From: an uncultured Verrucomicrobiales bacterium
Lineage (GTDB): Bacteria; Verrucomicrobiota; Verrucomicrobiia; Verrucomicrobiales; DEV007
Direction of reading: 5' to 3'
Assembly: GCA_943789025.1 (NCBI GenBank)
Contig: CALSSN010000019.1
Location: 1-64,000 of the forward strand
DNA length: 64,000 nt
Shown here: positions 1 to 9,325 of the stretch, piece by piece
Numbering within the stretch: the stretch's first letter is position 1
Layout of the letters: each line of letters begins with the position of its first letter
Made by a program: the position numbers and the translations under genes
Notes under the pieces: generated by a model
The model's input: the letters and a program-made list of their open reading frames with translations, nothing else
Told to the model about the DNA's origin: nothing
The model's database searches: none

Positions 1-1850
1 CGGCTCCTCTACCACGGATGTCTCCTCGACCGGTTCTTCCTCAGCAGGAGCGCCCTCAAAGGACCAGATTTCGACGATTCTGTTTTTGCTGAGGTTTTGG
101 CTGTCGAACTTCTCGGTGGAACCGAGGTAGGTGGCCTGAAGAGAAAGCGTCCCCGGGTAGGAATCGGTCATGGCGCGCACCACACTGGAGGCGCGTTTTT
201 CTGAGATGGCTCGGTTTTGTTCAGAAGTTCCGGTGGTGTCTGCGTAGCCGACGACAAGGAAGCCGTCGACGCGTTTGCCGAGGCTTTTGGCGAGTTGTGC
301 GAGTTGGCTGGCGGTGATGTCATCGACTCCAGTGGCGCCGTGTCCGAAACCGACGCGTCTGCGCAAGGTGGCGCGGTTTTGTATGGCGACTTTCTCCTGG
401 CGTTCGCCAAAGCTGATGCCCGCGTTGGGGGGTGGCATGGATTTTGAGGAGCGATCGGAACAGCGCTGCAGCCTTTGGCTGGAGTTGCGCGGCGGAGCGC
501 AGGAACAGCTGCTCTTTCTGGGTTTCGGCTTCGGCAGGTTTTTCGGCGGGTGCCACTACCACCACCGGCTCCTCGACGACAGGTTCCTCTTCTACCACGG
601 GTTCCTCCACCACGGGTTCCTCCACCATCGGGCTCCTCCACCACGGGTTCCTCCACCACGACGGGCTCCTCTATCACGGGTTCCTCTACCACGGGTTCCT
701 CCACCACGGGTGTTTCCACCACGACGGGCTCCTCTATCACGGGTTCCTCGACGACAGGCTCCTCTACCACGGACTCTACCACCACGGGTTCCGCCACCAC
801 GGGTGTTTCCACCACGACGGGTTCCACCACCACGGGTTCCACCACCACGGGCTCCTCTACCACGGGCTCCTCTACCACGGGTTCCACCACCACGGGTTCC
901 ACCACCACGGGTGTTTCCGCCACCACGGGCTCTACCACCACGGGCTCTACCACCACGGGCTCTACCACCACGGGCTCTACCACCACGGGCTCCTCTACCA
1001 CCGGCTCCTCTACCACGGGTTCCGCCACCACGGGTTCCACCACCACGGGTGTTTCCGCCATCACGGGTTCCACCACCACGGGTGTTTCCACCACCACGGG
1101 TTCCTCTACCACGGGTTCCACCACCACGGGTTCCACCACCACGGGTGTTTCCACCACGGGTTCTTCGACGACAGGCTCCTCTACCACGGGCTCTACCACC
1201 ACGGGTTCCGCCACCACGGGTGTTTCCACCACGACGGGTTCCACCACCACGGGTTCCACCACCACGGGTTCCACCACCACGGGTGTTTCCACCACTACGG
1301 GCTCCTCTATCACGGGTTCCTCGACGACAGGCTCCTCTACCACGGATGTCTCCTCGATGGGCGCTTCCTCAGCAGGAGCGCCCTCAAAGGACCAGATTTC
1401 AACGATTCTGTTTTTGCTGAGGTTTTTGCTGTCGAACTTGTCGGTGGAACCGAGGTAGGTGGCTTGAAGGGAGAGCGGCCCTGGGTAGGAATCGGTCATG
1501 GCGTGCGCGACACTGAGGGCACGTTTTTCTGAGATCGCTCGGTTCTGTTCAGCGGTTCCGGTGGTGTCCGCATAGCCGACGACAAGGAAGCCTCCAACAC
1601 GCTTGCCGAGGCTTTTGGCCAGTCTGGCGAGTTGGCCGACTGTAGCCTCATCGACTCTGGTGGCACCGTGTCCGAAACCGACGCGCCTGCGCAAGGTAGC
1701 CCGGTTTTCCATGGCGGCGTCTTCCTGGCGCGCTCCAAAAATCGACTGATTGTCAGACGTGGCGTGGATTTCCACAAGCGATCGGAACAGGGCGGCAGCC
1801 TTCGGATGGAGTTGATCAACGGAGCGCAGGAACAGCGGTTCCTTCTGGGC
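1..1850. repeat. Long tandem duplication of the OmpA-like domain (about 1-540 and 1330-1850)
   Basis: Bases 2-57 match 1330-1386 with few differences. Similarity continues to about 530 in the first copy and 1850 in the second. Each unit is one OmpA-like domain followed by a VVEEP linker, so the gene appears to have grown by duplication of an approximately 1.3 kb module. More copies may lie left of the window. Confidence 0.8.
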
Positions 1851-2255
1851 TATGGATTCGACAGGTGCTTTCTCGACGGGGGTCTTTTTAACAGGCGTCT
1901 CCTCAATAGGAGCCATCTTAACAGGCGCCTCCACCATGGGTTGCTGTGTAACGAGAGGCTTTTCAGATGGGGGTTCCTCGATCAGAGCTCTTTCAACAGA
2001 TGGCTTCTCAACAGGCGCCTCCCGAGATGATAACTTTTCTTCAGGTGGCCCTCCAGGAGAGCTCTTTGTGTGTTCCTGGGTTGGAGTGACCGGGGTATCC
2101 GATCGGGCTATTTTTTCTTTTTTAAATCGATTTGTTATGGAGTCCCAGGTCGGAGTGAACACGAAGAGACCAACCAGCACGAGGAGACCCGTGAGGACGG
2201 AGAGGAAGGTGGAGATAATCTCGTCCCTCAATGTGGGCTCTTCTTCGGGTACCAT
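1..2255 (-). CDS. Multi-domain OmpA-like envelope protein with Val-Glu-Pro repeat linker (3' end off window; two apparent frameshifts)
   Basis: The N-terminus (start 2255) is short and acidic, followed by one membrane helix (about residues 15-35) and a Pro/Glu-rich spacer with degenerate EKAPVE-type units. An OmpA-like peptidoglycan-binding domain follows (about residues 145-290). It shows the family hallmarks: GYADTTG, N-x2-IS-x2-RA, and a C-terminal KNRIVEI matching the usual NRRVEI. Next come about 45 penta/hexapeptides ([16 protein letters not shown]). A second, closely similar OmpA-like domain then runs to the left edge (1-540) and opens into another VVEEP segment. Two single-base differences break the frame: an extra T at 628 within a repeat, and a six-G run at 427-432 where five restores the frame. 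With both corrected the frame stays open to base 1. The likely role is tethering the envelope to peptidoglycan with an extended spacer. No operon partner is visible. Confidence 0.75.
548..1360 (-). repeat. Low-complexity coding repeat ([16 protein letters not shown] units)
   Basis: About 800 bp of imperfect 15- and 18-base units, seen on the plus strand as GGTTCCACCACCACG-type words. On the minus strand they encode about 45 Val-Val-x-Glu-Pro or Val-Val-x-Glu-Thr-Pro units linking two OmpA-like domains. Long reading frames exist on the plus strand here, but they are compositional shadows. Confidence 0.9.
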
Positions 2256-2653
2256 AGAAATCTTTGTTGGTCCTTCTATCCTTGATGATTCTGCAAGAGA
2301 CCGATCAGAATGCCGTCTTGAGGATCTATTGGAGGCCTTTTAGGATAGGGGAGAATCTTGTGAGGTTCGAGATCGCAGCGCTCGGAATTTTGACTAGAGC
2401 TCTTCCAGATTAAATGGTTCTGACATGCTCGACCAGGAGCTTGCGTCAACTTCTCGGATAGCATCTTTCCATTAGATAAGTCCCTCATAAAGCTGTTTGA
2501 TCACTTCTTCAGGCGAGAAAGGACCGCATTCTTTTTTTCTGCGAATAAGTAGACGTAAAATCTTAAGAAGTGCACTTCTCAGTGCGGGAATGAGAAGCTT
2601 CTTGGGAACTGAAGTAAGTTAACTGTTCAGGGGTGCTTGTGAAGCTGGAATTG
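2256..2653. other. Intergenic region, about 400 bp, with a 14-bp perfect palindrome
   Basis: No convincing gene is present; a 70-codon minus-strand frame at 2276-2488 has no recognisable features. The perfect palindrome AGAAGTGCACTTCT at 2566-2579 lies about 310 bp upstream of the OmpA-like gene start and just past the end of the threonylcarbamoyl-AMP synthase gene. It could be an operator, but nothing else supports that. Confidence 0.4.
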
Positions 2654-3721
2654 TCAGGTGGCTTTGGCTTTTTCGGAGGGAGGCTGAGTTGCCGCTCGGC
2701 GTAAGCGGTCGTTCATGGCTTTCCCCAGCCCTCGGTCGGGTATTGGTTCGACAATGATTTCATCGACTGAGCAGGTGTCAGCCTGGCGAAGTGCAAAGTA
2801 GAAGCGAACGGCGGCCTCCGGAAGTTTGCCTGATCCTGGGCTCAGGACAATAACATTTTGCCATTCATGAAGTGGGAGAAAACCGTCAGTTTCCTGCCCG
2901 CGATAACTTATCAAAGCATAGGTTTTGTCGTCGCTGGGATGAAAGTCTTCGGGCTTATCAAGGACTCGGAGCGGGGTGGCGGGTGCGTAGTGGCTTTCGA
3001 GCGTGCCCGGGCTTTCAGCTGCTTCATTCGATTTTGTTTTTTGGAAGCCGTGATCAAAATAAACCCGGCCAAATGGGCGAAGGTCTTCCTTGGTGAGAGC
3101 TCCCGGTCGGAGCACGCGGAGCTCGGGCTTGCCGGTTTTTCTCTCGTTTGTGACGCGAACGATCGTCGACTCCATCCCGAAGTGACTCCCGCCATCGTCG
3201 AGGATAAGGGGGATGTATCCCGCGAGTTCTTCCATCACAGCGGTAGCGGAAGTGGTGCTGACACGCCCGAAGCGATTCGCGCTCGGTGCGGCCAGTGGTT
3301 TGCCGAAGGTTTTGATCACTTGCCTAAAGACTCGATTCGAGCTCATTCGGACGGCGACGTTGGGTGAGCCCGCAGTGGCGAGATCAGGAATTGCGGATCG
3401 TTTAGGGAGAATGAGAGTGAGGGGCCCAGGCCAAAGCCTACGGGTGAGGAGGTCAATAGTTTCAGAAATCTCCTCGGGCACATCGACATAGTCAGACAAG
3501 CTCTCCCGAGTGGGGAGATGGATGATGAGCGGGTCGGTGACGGGTCGTGCTTTTGCTTCAAAAATCCGCTTGAGTGCCTTCTCGGAGGTGGCGTTCGCAG
3601 CCAGGCCGTAGACGGTTTCAGTTGGCAGGGCGACAACATCATCAGCGGCAAGCGTCGCAAGCGCTCGCTCTACTGCATGGCGCAGGTTTTCTGGGGTATC
3701 TGTGGAAAGTATCTCCGTCAT
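2654..3721 (-). CDS. tsaC: L-threonylcarbamoyladenylate synthase, Sua5 type
   Basis: Makes threonylcarbamoyl-AMP from Thr, bicarbonate and ATP for the t6A37 modification of ANN-decoding tRNAs; cytoplasmic. At 355 aa it is the long Sua5 form: an N-terminal YrdC domain (about residues 10-205) joined to a C-terminal Sua5 domain (about 230-345). Visible YrdC motifs are PTETVYGLAANA, KARP near residue 58, RLWPGPLTLIL and APSANRFGRVSTT. The gene is divergent from shikimate kinase with a very short spacer, so their promoters must overlap. Family assignment is secure. Whether to call it sua5 or tsaC is a matter of naming. Confidence 0.95.
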   Translation of the reverse strand: MTEILSTDTPENLRHAVERALATLAADDVVALPTETVYGLAANATSEKALKRIFEAKARPVTDPLIIHLPTRESLSDYVDVPEEISETIDLLTRRLWPGPLTLILPKRSAIPDLATAGSPNVAVRMSSNRVFRQVIKTFGKPLAAPSANRFGRVSTTSATAVMEELAGYIPLILDDGGSHFGMESTIVRVTNERKTGKPELRVLRPGALTKEDLRPFGRVYFDHGFQKTKSNEAAESPGTLESHYAPATPLRVLDKPEDFHPSDDKTYALISYRGQETDGFLPLHEWQNVIVLSPGSGKLPEAAVRFYFALRQADTCSVDEIIVEPIPDRGLGKAMNDRLRRAATQPPSEKAKAT

Positions 3722-3780
3722 CTTAGAACCTTGAAGTCTTGCATGGCGTCACGGTGCTTCAACCTCTAGAGTTTTCTTCT

Positions 3781-4332
3781 ATGGGAGAGGTCGTGAAGGG
3801 TAACAATGTGCTGATGATCGGATTTATGGGCAGCGGCAAAACCTCCGTAGGGAGGGAACTGGCGAGAATGCTCGGGTTTCGTTTTGTCGATACCGATGAG
3901 GAAGTGATTCGAGCAGCCGGAGGGCGAGAGGTTTCTCAAATTTTTGAGGAAGAGGGAGAAGCTGCTTTTCGCGAACGGGAGGCCAGAATACTTCAAATGT
4001 TGGCAGGTGAGAAGAATCTGGTGATTTCCACAGGCGGTGGGCTGCCGGTAAGAGATGAAAACCGCAGGTTGATGGAGACGATGGGACTCGTTGTTTGGCT
4101 CGATGCTACGCGCGAGGCGATTCTCCATCGCGTTGCTGGGAATCAAAATCGGCCACTGCTTCGCGGAGACAACGTGGAAGAGGAAGTCAGCCGAATGTTG
4201 ACGGAACGCCGACCTATTTATGAAGCTCTGGCAGAGCTTCGAATCGAGACAGACGGGCTGTCCGTTGGAGATGTTGCTTATGGGGTTGCTGAGAGCGTCA
4301 GGGTCCACCGTGCTGGTAATCCTGAGGGTTAA
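3781..4332 (+). CDS. aroK: Shikimate kinase
   Basis: Phosphorylates shikimate at the 3-hydroxyl using ATP, a late step of chorismate synthesis. The Walker A motif GFMGSGKTSVG sits near the N-terminus. Shikimate-binding residues are in the DTDEEVIRAAGG and STGGGLP segments, and the lid region contains RPLL. The start is uncertain. ATG 3781 gives 183 aa, close to the usual family length, while an in-frame ATG at 3739 would add 14 residues not expected for the family; neither has a strong ribosome site. The gene is followed after 4 bases by queG, which suggests co-transcription. Confidence 0.93.
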   Translation: MGEVVKGNNVLMIGFMGSGKTSVGRELARMLGFRFVDTDEEVIRAAGGREVSQIFEEEGEAAFREREARILQMLAGEKNLVISTGGGLPVRDENRRLMETMGLVVWLDATREAILHRVAGNQNRPLLRGDNVEEEVSRMLTERRPIYEALAELRIETDGLSVGDVAYGVAESVRVHRAGNPEG

Positions 4333-4336
4333 AAGG

Positions 4337-5419
4337 ATGGAACTACCGCGGCCAGAATCGCCAGAAGGCTTGCGGGAAAACATTCGTTTTCTTGCCCGCG
4401 AAGTTGGATTTGATGCGTGTCGAATCGCGCGTGCAGAGGAGGCTCCCCACGCCGATGCATTTCGCGGGTGGTTGGCTGATGGGAAGCATGGTGAGATGGC
4501 GTGGATGGCGCGGGATCCCGACCGGCGTTGTGATCCGGAGGAGGTCGTTCCGGGTGCCCGATCGGTGATTGTAGTCGCTCTGAACTACCTGCCGAAAGAG
4601 GTGCCGGCAGTGGAGGGAATAAAGTCCGGCAGGATAGCTCGCTACGCATACAACAACGACTACCATGATGTGATTGAGCCAAGGCTCCGGGACATGGGAG
4701 ACTACATCGATGCGATTGGTGGGCGTCAACGTTGTTACGTGGATACCGGGCCGGTGCTTGAGAGGGATTTTGCGAACGAGGCGGGTTTGGGCTGGAGCGG
4801 AAAAAGTACTGTGCAGATCCACCAGAAGCTGGGCACCTGGTTTTTTCTGGGAACCATTCTGACCGACCTGGAGATTGCTCCTGATGCCAGGCAGCCCGAT
4901 CGCTGTGGAAGCTGCACTAGATGTATCGACGCCTGTCCGACCCGGGCGATCACGGCTCCACATGTCTTAGACGCGCGTCGGTGTATCTCTTACCTGACGA
5001 TCGAACACCCGGGAGCGATACCGGAGGAGTTTCGGGTGGCGATGGGAGACAGAATTTACGGATGCGATGACTGTCTGGAAGTGTGTCCGTGGAATCGATT
5101 TGCCAAGGATTCGCAGGAACTCGCATTTCAGGCGAGAGATCGCGTCTTTTCTATGGGGCTGCGTGAATATCTTGCTCTCGATGACGAGGCGTTTCGTCGT
5201 CTCTTTAAAAAGTCGCCGATCAAGAGAATTAAACGTGAGCGCATGCTTCGGAACGTTTGTGTGGCTCTTGGCAATGTCGGTGATTACGAAGATCTCCCAG
5301 CACTAAAGGCGGCCGCAGAGCGGGAGGGTGAGCTGGTGGCTGAGCACGCGCGATGGGCCATTGAAAGGATTGAACTGCGGCTGGGACCGGAGGAGAGCTC
5401 GGCGGCCCGATCAGGGTGA
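4337..5419 (+). CDS. queG: Epoxyqueuosine reductase
   Basis: Reduces epoxyqueuosine to queuosine in tRNA, the last step of Q biosynthesis, with cobalamin and two [4Fe-4S] clusters. The ferredoxin-type cluster motifs CGSCTRCIDACPTRAI and CDDCLEVCPWNRF are both intact, and the catalytic-domain segment YIDTGPVLER-like (YVDTGPVLERD) is present. A HEAT-like C-terminal part (NVCVALGNVG) is also present. ATG 4337 is chosen because AAAAGG lies just upstream and it begins 4 bases after aroK. A longer frame from 4220 would run inside aroK. The product is 360 aa, normal for the family. Confidence 0.95.
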   Translation: MELPRPESPEGLRENIRFLAREVGFDACRIARAEEAPHADAFRGWLADGKHGEMAWMARDPDRRCDPEEVVPGARSVIVVALNYLPKEVPAVEGIKSGRIARYAYNNDYHDVIEPRLRDMGDYIDAIGGRQRCYVDTGPVLERDFANEAGLGWSGKSTVQIHQKLGTWFFLGTILTDLEIAPDARQPDRCGSCTRCIDACPTRAITAPHVLDARRCISYLTIEHPGAIPEEFRVAMGDRIYGCDDCLEVCPWNRFAKDSQELAFQARDRVFSMGLREYLALDDEAFRRLFKKSPIKRIKRERMLRNVCVALGNVGDYEDLPALKAAAEREGELVAEHARWAIERIELRLGPEESSAARSG

Positions 5420-5515
5420 AGCCGACGAGGCCTCATGCAGGGTGCGCTGATGATCCGTGGGTGACGTGGTTACAAAGTTGGTGAAGGGTCTCTCGACTTT
5501 CTGAACCGTTTTGCG

Positions 5516-7057
5516 GTGCCTATGGTTTTTTCATCTAACCGAAAATCTCTTTCTGGCCCCCCGCGCGTCGCTGTGGTGGGGGGTGGGATCGGAGGCCTTT
5601 CTTCGGCTGCTCTCCTTGCCTCAGCAGGGTGTCGGGTTGTCGTTTTTGAAAAGAACGCGAGAGCGGGGGGAAAGCTCGGATGGGAAAAGCATGCCGGCTA
5701 CGCCTGGGACACAGGGCCGTCCTTGCTCACTATGCCGTATGTTCTCGAAGAAGTCTGGCAGGCATGTGGGGGCCGATTGGAGGACGACCTCGAGCTGGTA
5801 AAGTTACCGATTACCTGTCGCTATCGTTGGCGGGATGGAACCGTCGTCGACGAGGATGAAGGTTTCTGGCAAACTGCCGAATTGGCAGATTTTCTGCGCT
5901 ATGCGAAGGGGCTTTACGATCTTTCGGCTGAAGCCTTCCTGCACAATCGTCTTGAGGATTCGTGGCGGCTTCTTCTGCAGCCGAGGTCTTTGGCTCGCCT
6001 CCGGCATTTTCCGAAAATTGCTTCAATGAAGACTTTGGCGCAGAAGGTAGATTCCCTCATCGCTGACCCCCATCTCCGGCAGATTTTTTATCGCTTTGCG
6101 ACCTACAACGGTTCCTCGCCATACCAGGCGCCTTCCGCATTTAACATCATTCCCTATGTGCAGTATCGATTTGGCGGCTGGTATGTGAAAGGTGGTTTGA
6201 TAGAAATTCCCCGGGCGGTGGAGGAACTGGCAGTCCGTGCGGGCGCGGAGATTCAGACTGAGAGAGAAGTGGTAGAGATTTGTCGAGACGGGAAAAAGTA
6301 TCTTCTCGCGATAAAAGAGACTGAGAGTTCCGCGGATCTCGCAGAGGAGGCCTTTGATGTGGTGGTTTGTAACCAGGATGTGCTCACAGCCTCTCGGGGG
6401 TGGTTCGGACGGCTCCTTGCCAGCGAGGGTGAGACGGCAGGCCATCCCCGTGCGAATTCAGATATATCACTCTCTGGCTTTGTGCTGCTCCTTGGAATGA
6501 GGCGCAGTTTTCCTGAGCTGGAGCACCACAACATTCTCTTTTCTGATGATTATGCCCATGAATTCAGCCAGCTTTTCAAGGCAGGGGAACCGGCGGCCGA
6601 TCCCACCATTTATATCTCTATCACAAGTCGCGAAGACCCCTCCCACGCCCCGTCCGGCGGAGAGAACTGGTTCGTCCTGGTTAATGTCCCGTCGGTGGAT
6701 CCTGAGGGACTGAAAGAATCCTGGAGTGGTGGCAGGGCGACTGCTTACAGAGAGAAGATTATCAAGAGAATCAGCGAGCATCTTGGCTGTGATATCTCCA
6801 AGGAGATTGCAGTGAGCCGAACGATCACGCCGGATGATTTCGAGAGTCGGCATTTGAGCTTCGGGGGGTCTTTGTATGGTTATGCATCGCACGGGGTGAC
6901 CTCATCTTTTCGGCGTCCTCCCATGGAGCATCGTGCGCTGCCCGGAATTTATTTTGTCGGCGGGACAACCCATCCAGGCGGTGGCATTCCACTTGCCATG
7001 TTGGGTGCGCGCATCGCCAGTCGCCGAATTCTTGAATGCTACCATGGCCAAAGTTGA
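5516..7057 (+). CDS. Phytoene desaturase-family carotenoid oxidoreductase (CrtI/CrtN/CrtD type)
   Basis: FAD-dependent enzyme of the CrtI family, which desaturates or otherwise oxidises carotenoid backbones at the membrane. The N-terminal dinucleotide motif VAVVGGGIGGLSSAALLA (about residues 18-35), GGKLGWE and the segment AWDTGPSLLTMP are classic for the family. The C-terminal HPGGGIPLAMLGARIAS is the usual FAD-binding end. The 513 aa length is typical. The downstream CruF-like gene overlaps by 14 bases, so both act in carotenoid synthesis. The exact step (phytoene desaturation, 3,4-desaturation or further oxidation) cannot be decided from sequence alone. Confidence 0.9.
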   Translation: MPMVFSSNRKSLSGPPRVAVVGGGIGGLSSAALLASAGCRVVVFEKNARAGGKLGWEKHAGYAWDTGPSLLTMPYVLEEVWQACGGRLEDDLELVKLPITCRYRWRDGTVVDEDEGFWQTAELADFLRYAKGLYDLSAEAFLHNRLEDSWRLLLQPRSLARLRHFPKIASMKTLAQKVDSLIADPHLRQIFYRFATYNGSSPYQAPSAFNIIPYVQYRFGGWYVKGGLIEIPRAVEELAVRAGAEIQTEREVVEICRDGKKYLLAIKETESSADLAEEAFDVVVCNQDVLTASRGWFGRLLASEGETAGHPRANSDISLSGFVLLLGMRRSFPELEHHNILFSDDYAHEFSQLFKAGEPAADPTIYISITSREDPSHAPSGGENWFVLVNVPSVDPEGLKESWSGGRATAYREKIIKRISEHLGCDISKEIAVSRTITPDDFESRHLSFGGSLYGYASHGVTSSFRRPPMEHRALPGIYFVGGTTHPGGGIPLAMLGARIASRRILECYHGQS

Positions 7058-7805
7058 TCCCATAAGTGGTTCCAATCTGTCCCCGGTGGCGCGCCGACTC
7101 TGGCTGATTTTTGTCGTCTGGAGTGGGATTGGTGGGCTGGTGATGTTTCTGGGGGTGTCGGCTACCGATATCGTGGATGCTGAAGCGAAACCGCAGATCT
7201 TCTTTTTTCTTGATATTTTTGACCGCCATGCAGATGCGGTCTGGATGTTCCTGGCCGCCGCCGCCTTGTTTGCTTTCCTTGTTCCAGCCTGGGGAGAATC
7301 GGTGACCTGGTGGCAGCTGCTTTTCATCGGCGGAGTGACAGGTATGATTGAAACCGTCGGTGTGCTTACAGGTTTTCCCTTTGGCGATTACAGCTATACG
7401 GATCGATACGGGTTGCGCCTTTTCGGCACCCTTCCGCTTGCCATTCCCTTTGCCTGGTTTGTGGTGGTGGCGAGTGGCGGTGCTGCGGTTCGGAGCCTGG
7501 CTCCGCGAGCAGGGCGCGGGGTTCGTGCTTTGGCAGTTGCCACGATAGCTCTGGTCACTGATCTCAACCTTGAACCGATTGCCTGGAAGCTTCGAGGTTA
7601 CTGGGTCTGGTATCCTGACCTGGAGTTGCCGCCGCGCTACCCGCCGCTCTCGAACTTTCTTGCGTGGTTTGTCATCGCCTTCCTCCTCGCTCTTGCCCTT
7701 CCCGCCCGGCAGAGTCCCGCTGCCGGCAGGCGTCCGCTTTATCTTCTTCTGGTCCTTCATGGAGTGCTCCTCCTAGGCCATCTCGGTGTCCTCTTGCGGG
7801 AGTAA
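7044..7805 (+). CDS. CruF-like carotenoid biosynthesis membrane protein (DUF422)
   Basis: Polytopic membrane protein of the DUF422/CruF family, whose studied members are carotenoid 1',2'-hydratases. At least six hydrophobic segments are visible. Conserved polar stretches include the region around EAKPQ, GVLTGFPFGDYSYTD, LTGFPFG and TDLNLEPIAWKLRGYW, the last close to a signature of the family. ATG 7044 is used; it overlaps the end of the desaturase by 14 bases, whereas a longer frame from 6933 would lie mostly inside that gene. The product of 253 aa fits the family. Translational coupling to the desaturase is likely. Confidence 0.88.
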   Translation: MAKVDPISGSNLSPVARRLWLIFVVWSGIGGLVMFLGVSATDIVDAEAKPQIFFFLDIFDRHADAVWMFLAAAALFAFLVPAWGESVTWWQLLFIGGVTGMIETVGVLTGFPFGDYSYTDRYGLRLFGTLPLAIPFAWFVVVASGGAAVRSLAPRAGRGVRALAVATIALVTDLNLEPIAWKLRGYWVWYPDLELPPRYPPLSNFLAWFVIAFLLALALPARQSPAAGRRPLYLLLVLHGVLLLGHLGVLLRE

Positions 7806-7849
7806 AATAAAAAAGAAAGAAAACTCCTGCTAAACTCGTTTTTTCATCT

Positions 7850-9298
7850 ATGACGAGGCATCACGTTACACGCCGTTCCTTTCTTCGTAATGCTGTATTA
7901 GCCACATCTGCGCTCTCCGCTTCGAAGATTCTTGGTGCCAACGATCGGATTCGCGTCGGTATTATCGGTCTGGGCGCGCGCGGGATGGGATCTGCGCGGT
8001 GGTTTTCCAATGTGCCCGGGGTGGAGATTGCGTATCTCTGTGATTGCGATTCGGCAAAGATCAGGAAAGGCAAGGCAGCATTTCCTAACGTGAAATCGAG
8101 TCAGGATATGCGCGATGTTCTGGATGACCCCGAGATCGACGCCGTGGTTATCTCAACCGCTAACCAGTGGCATGCTTTGGCGGGGATCTGGGCCTGTCAG
8201 GCAGGAAAAGATGTCTACGTAGAGAAGCCGGTATCGCATAACATCTGGGAAGGGCGCAAGCTGGTGGAGGCTGCGCATAAGTATGATCGCATGGTTCAAG
8301 GAGGAACCCAGCAGCGCTCCAACGGGCACTGGGAAGAGTTGCGGGAAGCGATTCACGGAGGTGAGTTCGGTGCAATTCGGTATGCCCGATGCAACCGCTA
8401 CGGGAGGCGCAAGAGCATCGGAAAGCGCGATACTCCGCTCGTTGCTCCTGAGACAGTCGATTACAATCTTTGGCTCGGCCCAGCTCAGGATCTTCCGATC
8501 ATGCGGAATAAATTTCATTATGATTGGCATTGGGATTGGAACCTCGGGAATGGAGAGCTTGGAAACTGGGGGCCGCACATTCTCGATGACTTGCGCAATC
8601 TGGTCTTTCAAGATCAGACGGCTTACCCGAAAAAGGTAGTGTCTGGTGGAGGGCGGCTGGTGTGGGACGATGCGGGCAACACCCCGAACACACACTTTGT
8701 GTATATGGAGACTGATTCCGTCCCGGTTATCATGGACGTTCACAACCTCCCTCGGCAGAAAGATCTGGCAGCTGATGACATTTACTGGCGCCGCCGGACT
8801 CCGGCCTTCCTGGTGGTTGAGATGGAGGGTGGATACTATGCTGGCGGACGCAATGGGGGCGGAATCTACGATCAGGAGGGCAAAAAAGTGCGCTCCTTCT
8901 CAGCCGACGGTGGAGGTGGACATGCAGCAAACTTCATTGCCGCAGTGCGTACACGGAAGCGTGAAGATCTCACAGCAGAAATCGAGCAGATCCATTACTC
9001 CAGCGCCTGGTGTCACCTCGGGAACATCGCCTATCGTTTGGGAGAAGAATCAGGTTACGATCGCTCGGTTGCAGAAGCTAAAGTCGACTCACAACCATGG
9101 AGGGAGGTAATCAGCGACTTCCATGAACACTTGGATCGTAATGAAATTGATCCTGCCAGAGAAAAAATTTCTGTCGGTCCTGTGCTTGATTTCGACGGTG
9201 AGAAGGAAACTTTCATCGGAGATGCGGCCACTCCTGAGGCGCTTGCTCTCATTGCTCGTGAGTATCGCGAGGGCTTTGCAGTTCCTGCCGAAGTTTGA
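7850..9298 (+). CDS. Tat-exported Gfo/Idh/MocA-family oxidoreductase
   Basis: A twin-arginine signal (TRRSFLRNAVLATSALSASKILG, residues 8-30, opening RRSFLR) precedes an NAD(P)-binding Rossmann domain with GIIGLGARGMG. The family motif EKPVSH supplies the catalytic Lys region, and the C-terminal part is the usual GFO/IDH/MocA substrate domain. The likely site is the periplasm with cofactor bound before export, acting on a sugar or cyclitol. Such Tat-exported copies are abundant in Verrucomicrobiota and Planctomycetota; substrates are largely unknown. It stands alone between the carotenoid pair and alanine dehydrogenase. Confidence 0.9.
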   Translation: MTRHHVTRRSFLRNAVLATSALSASKILGANDRIRVGIIGLGARGMGSARWFSNVPGVEIAYLCDCDSAKIRKGKAAFPNVKSSQDMRDVLDDPEIDAVVISTANQWHALAGIWACQAGKDVYVEKPVSHNIWEGRKLVEAAHKYDRMVQGGTQQRSNGHWEELREAIHGGEFGAIRYARCNRYGRRKSIGKRDTPLVAPETVDYNLWLGPAQDLPIMRNKFHYDWHWDWNLGNGELGNWGPHILDDLRNLVFQDQTAYPKKVVSGGGRLVWDDAGNTPNTHFVYMETDSVPVIMDVHNLPRQKDLAADDIYWRRRTPAFLVVEMEGGYYAGGRNGGGIYDQEGKKVRSFSADGGGGHAANFIAAVRTRKREDLTAEIEQIHYSSAWCHLGNIAYRLGEESGYDRSVAEAKVDSQPWREVISDFHEHLDRNEIDPAREKISVGPVLDFDGEKETFIGDAATPEALALIAREYREGFAVPAEV

Positions 9299-9325
9299 AG
9301 CAGTGCTTCGGTTTTCTTCGGTGGT

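Noticed and set aside
548-1360. CRISPR-like tandem repeat
   Set aside because: Units are contiguous 15-18 bp coding repeats without unique spacers, and no cas gene is near.
275-1532. Three long plus-strand frames (Thr/Gly/Ser-, Pro/Arg- and His/Gly-rich)
   Set aside because: They are translations of the VVEEP repeat in the wrong strand; the minus strand carries the OmpA domains.
2276-2488. 70-codon minus-strand frame
   Set aside because: No motif, no recognisable start context and unlike composition.
6825-7760. Long minus-strand frame antisense to the CruF-like gene
   Set aside because: His/Lys/Gln-rich shadow of a membrane-protein gene.
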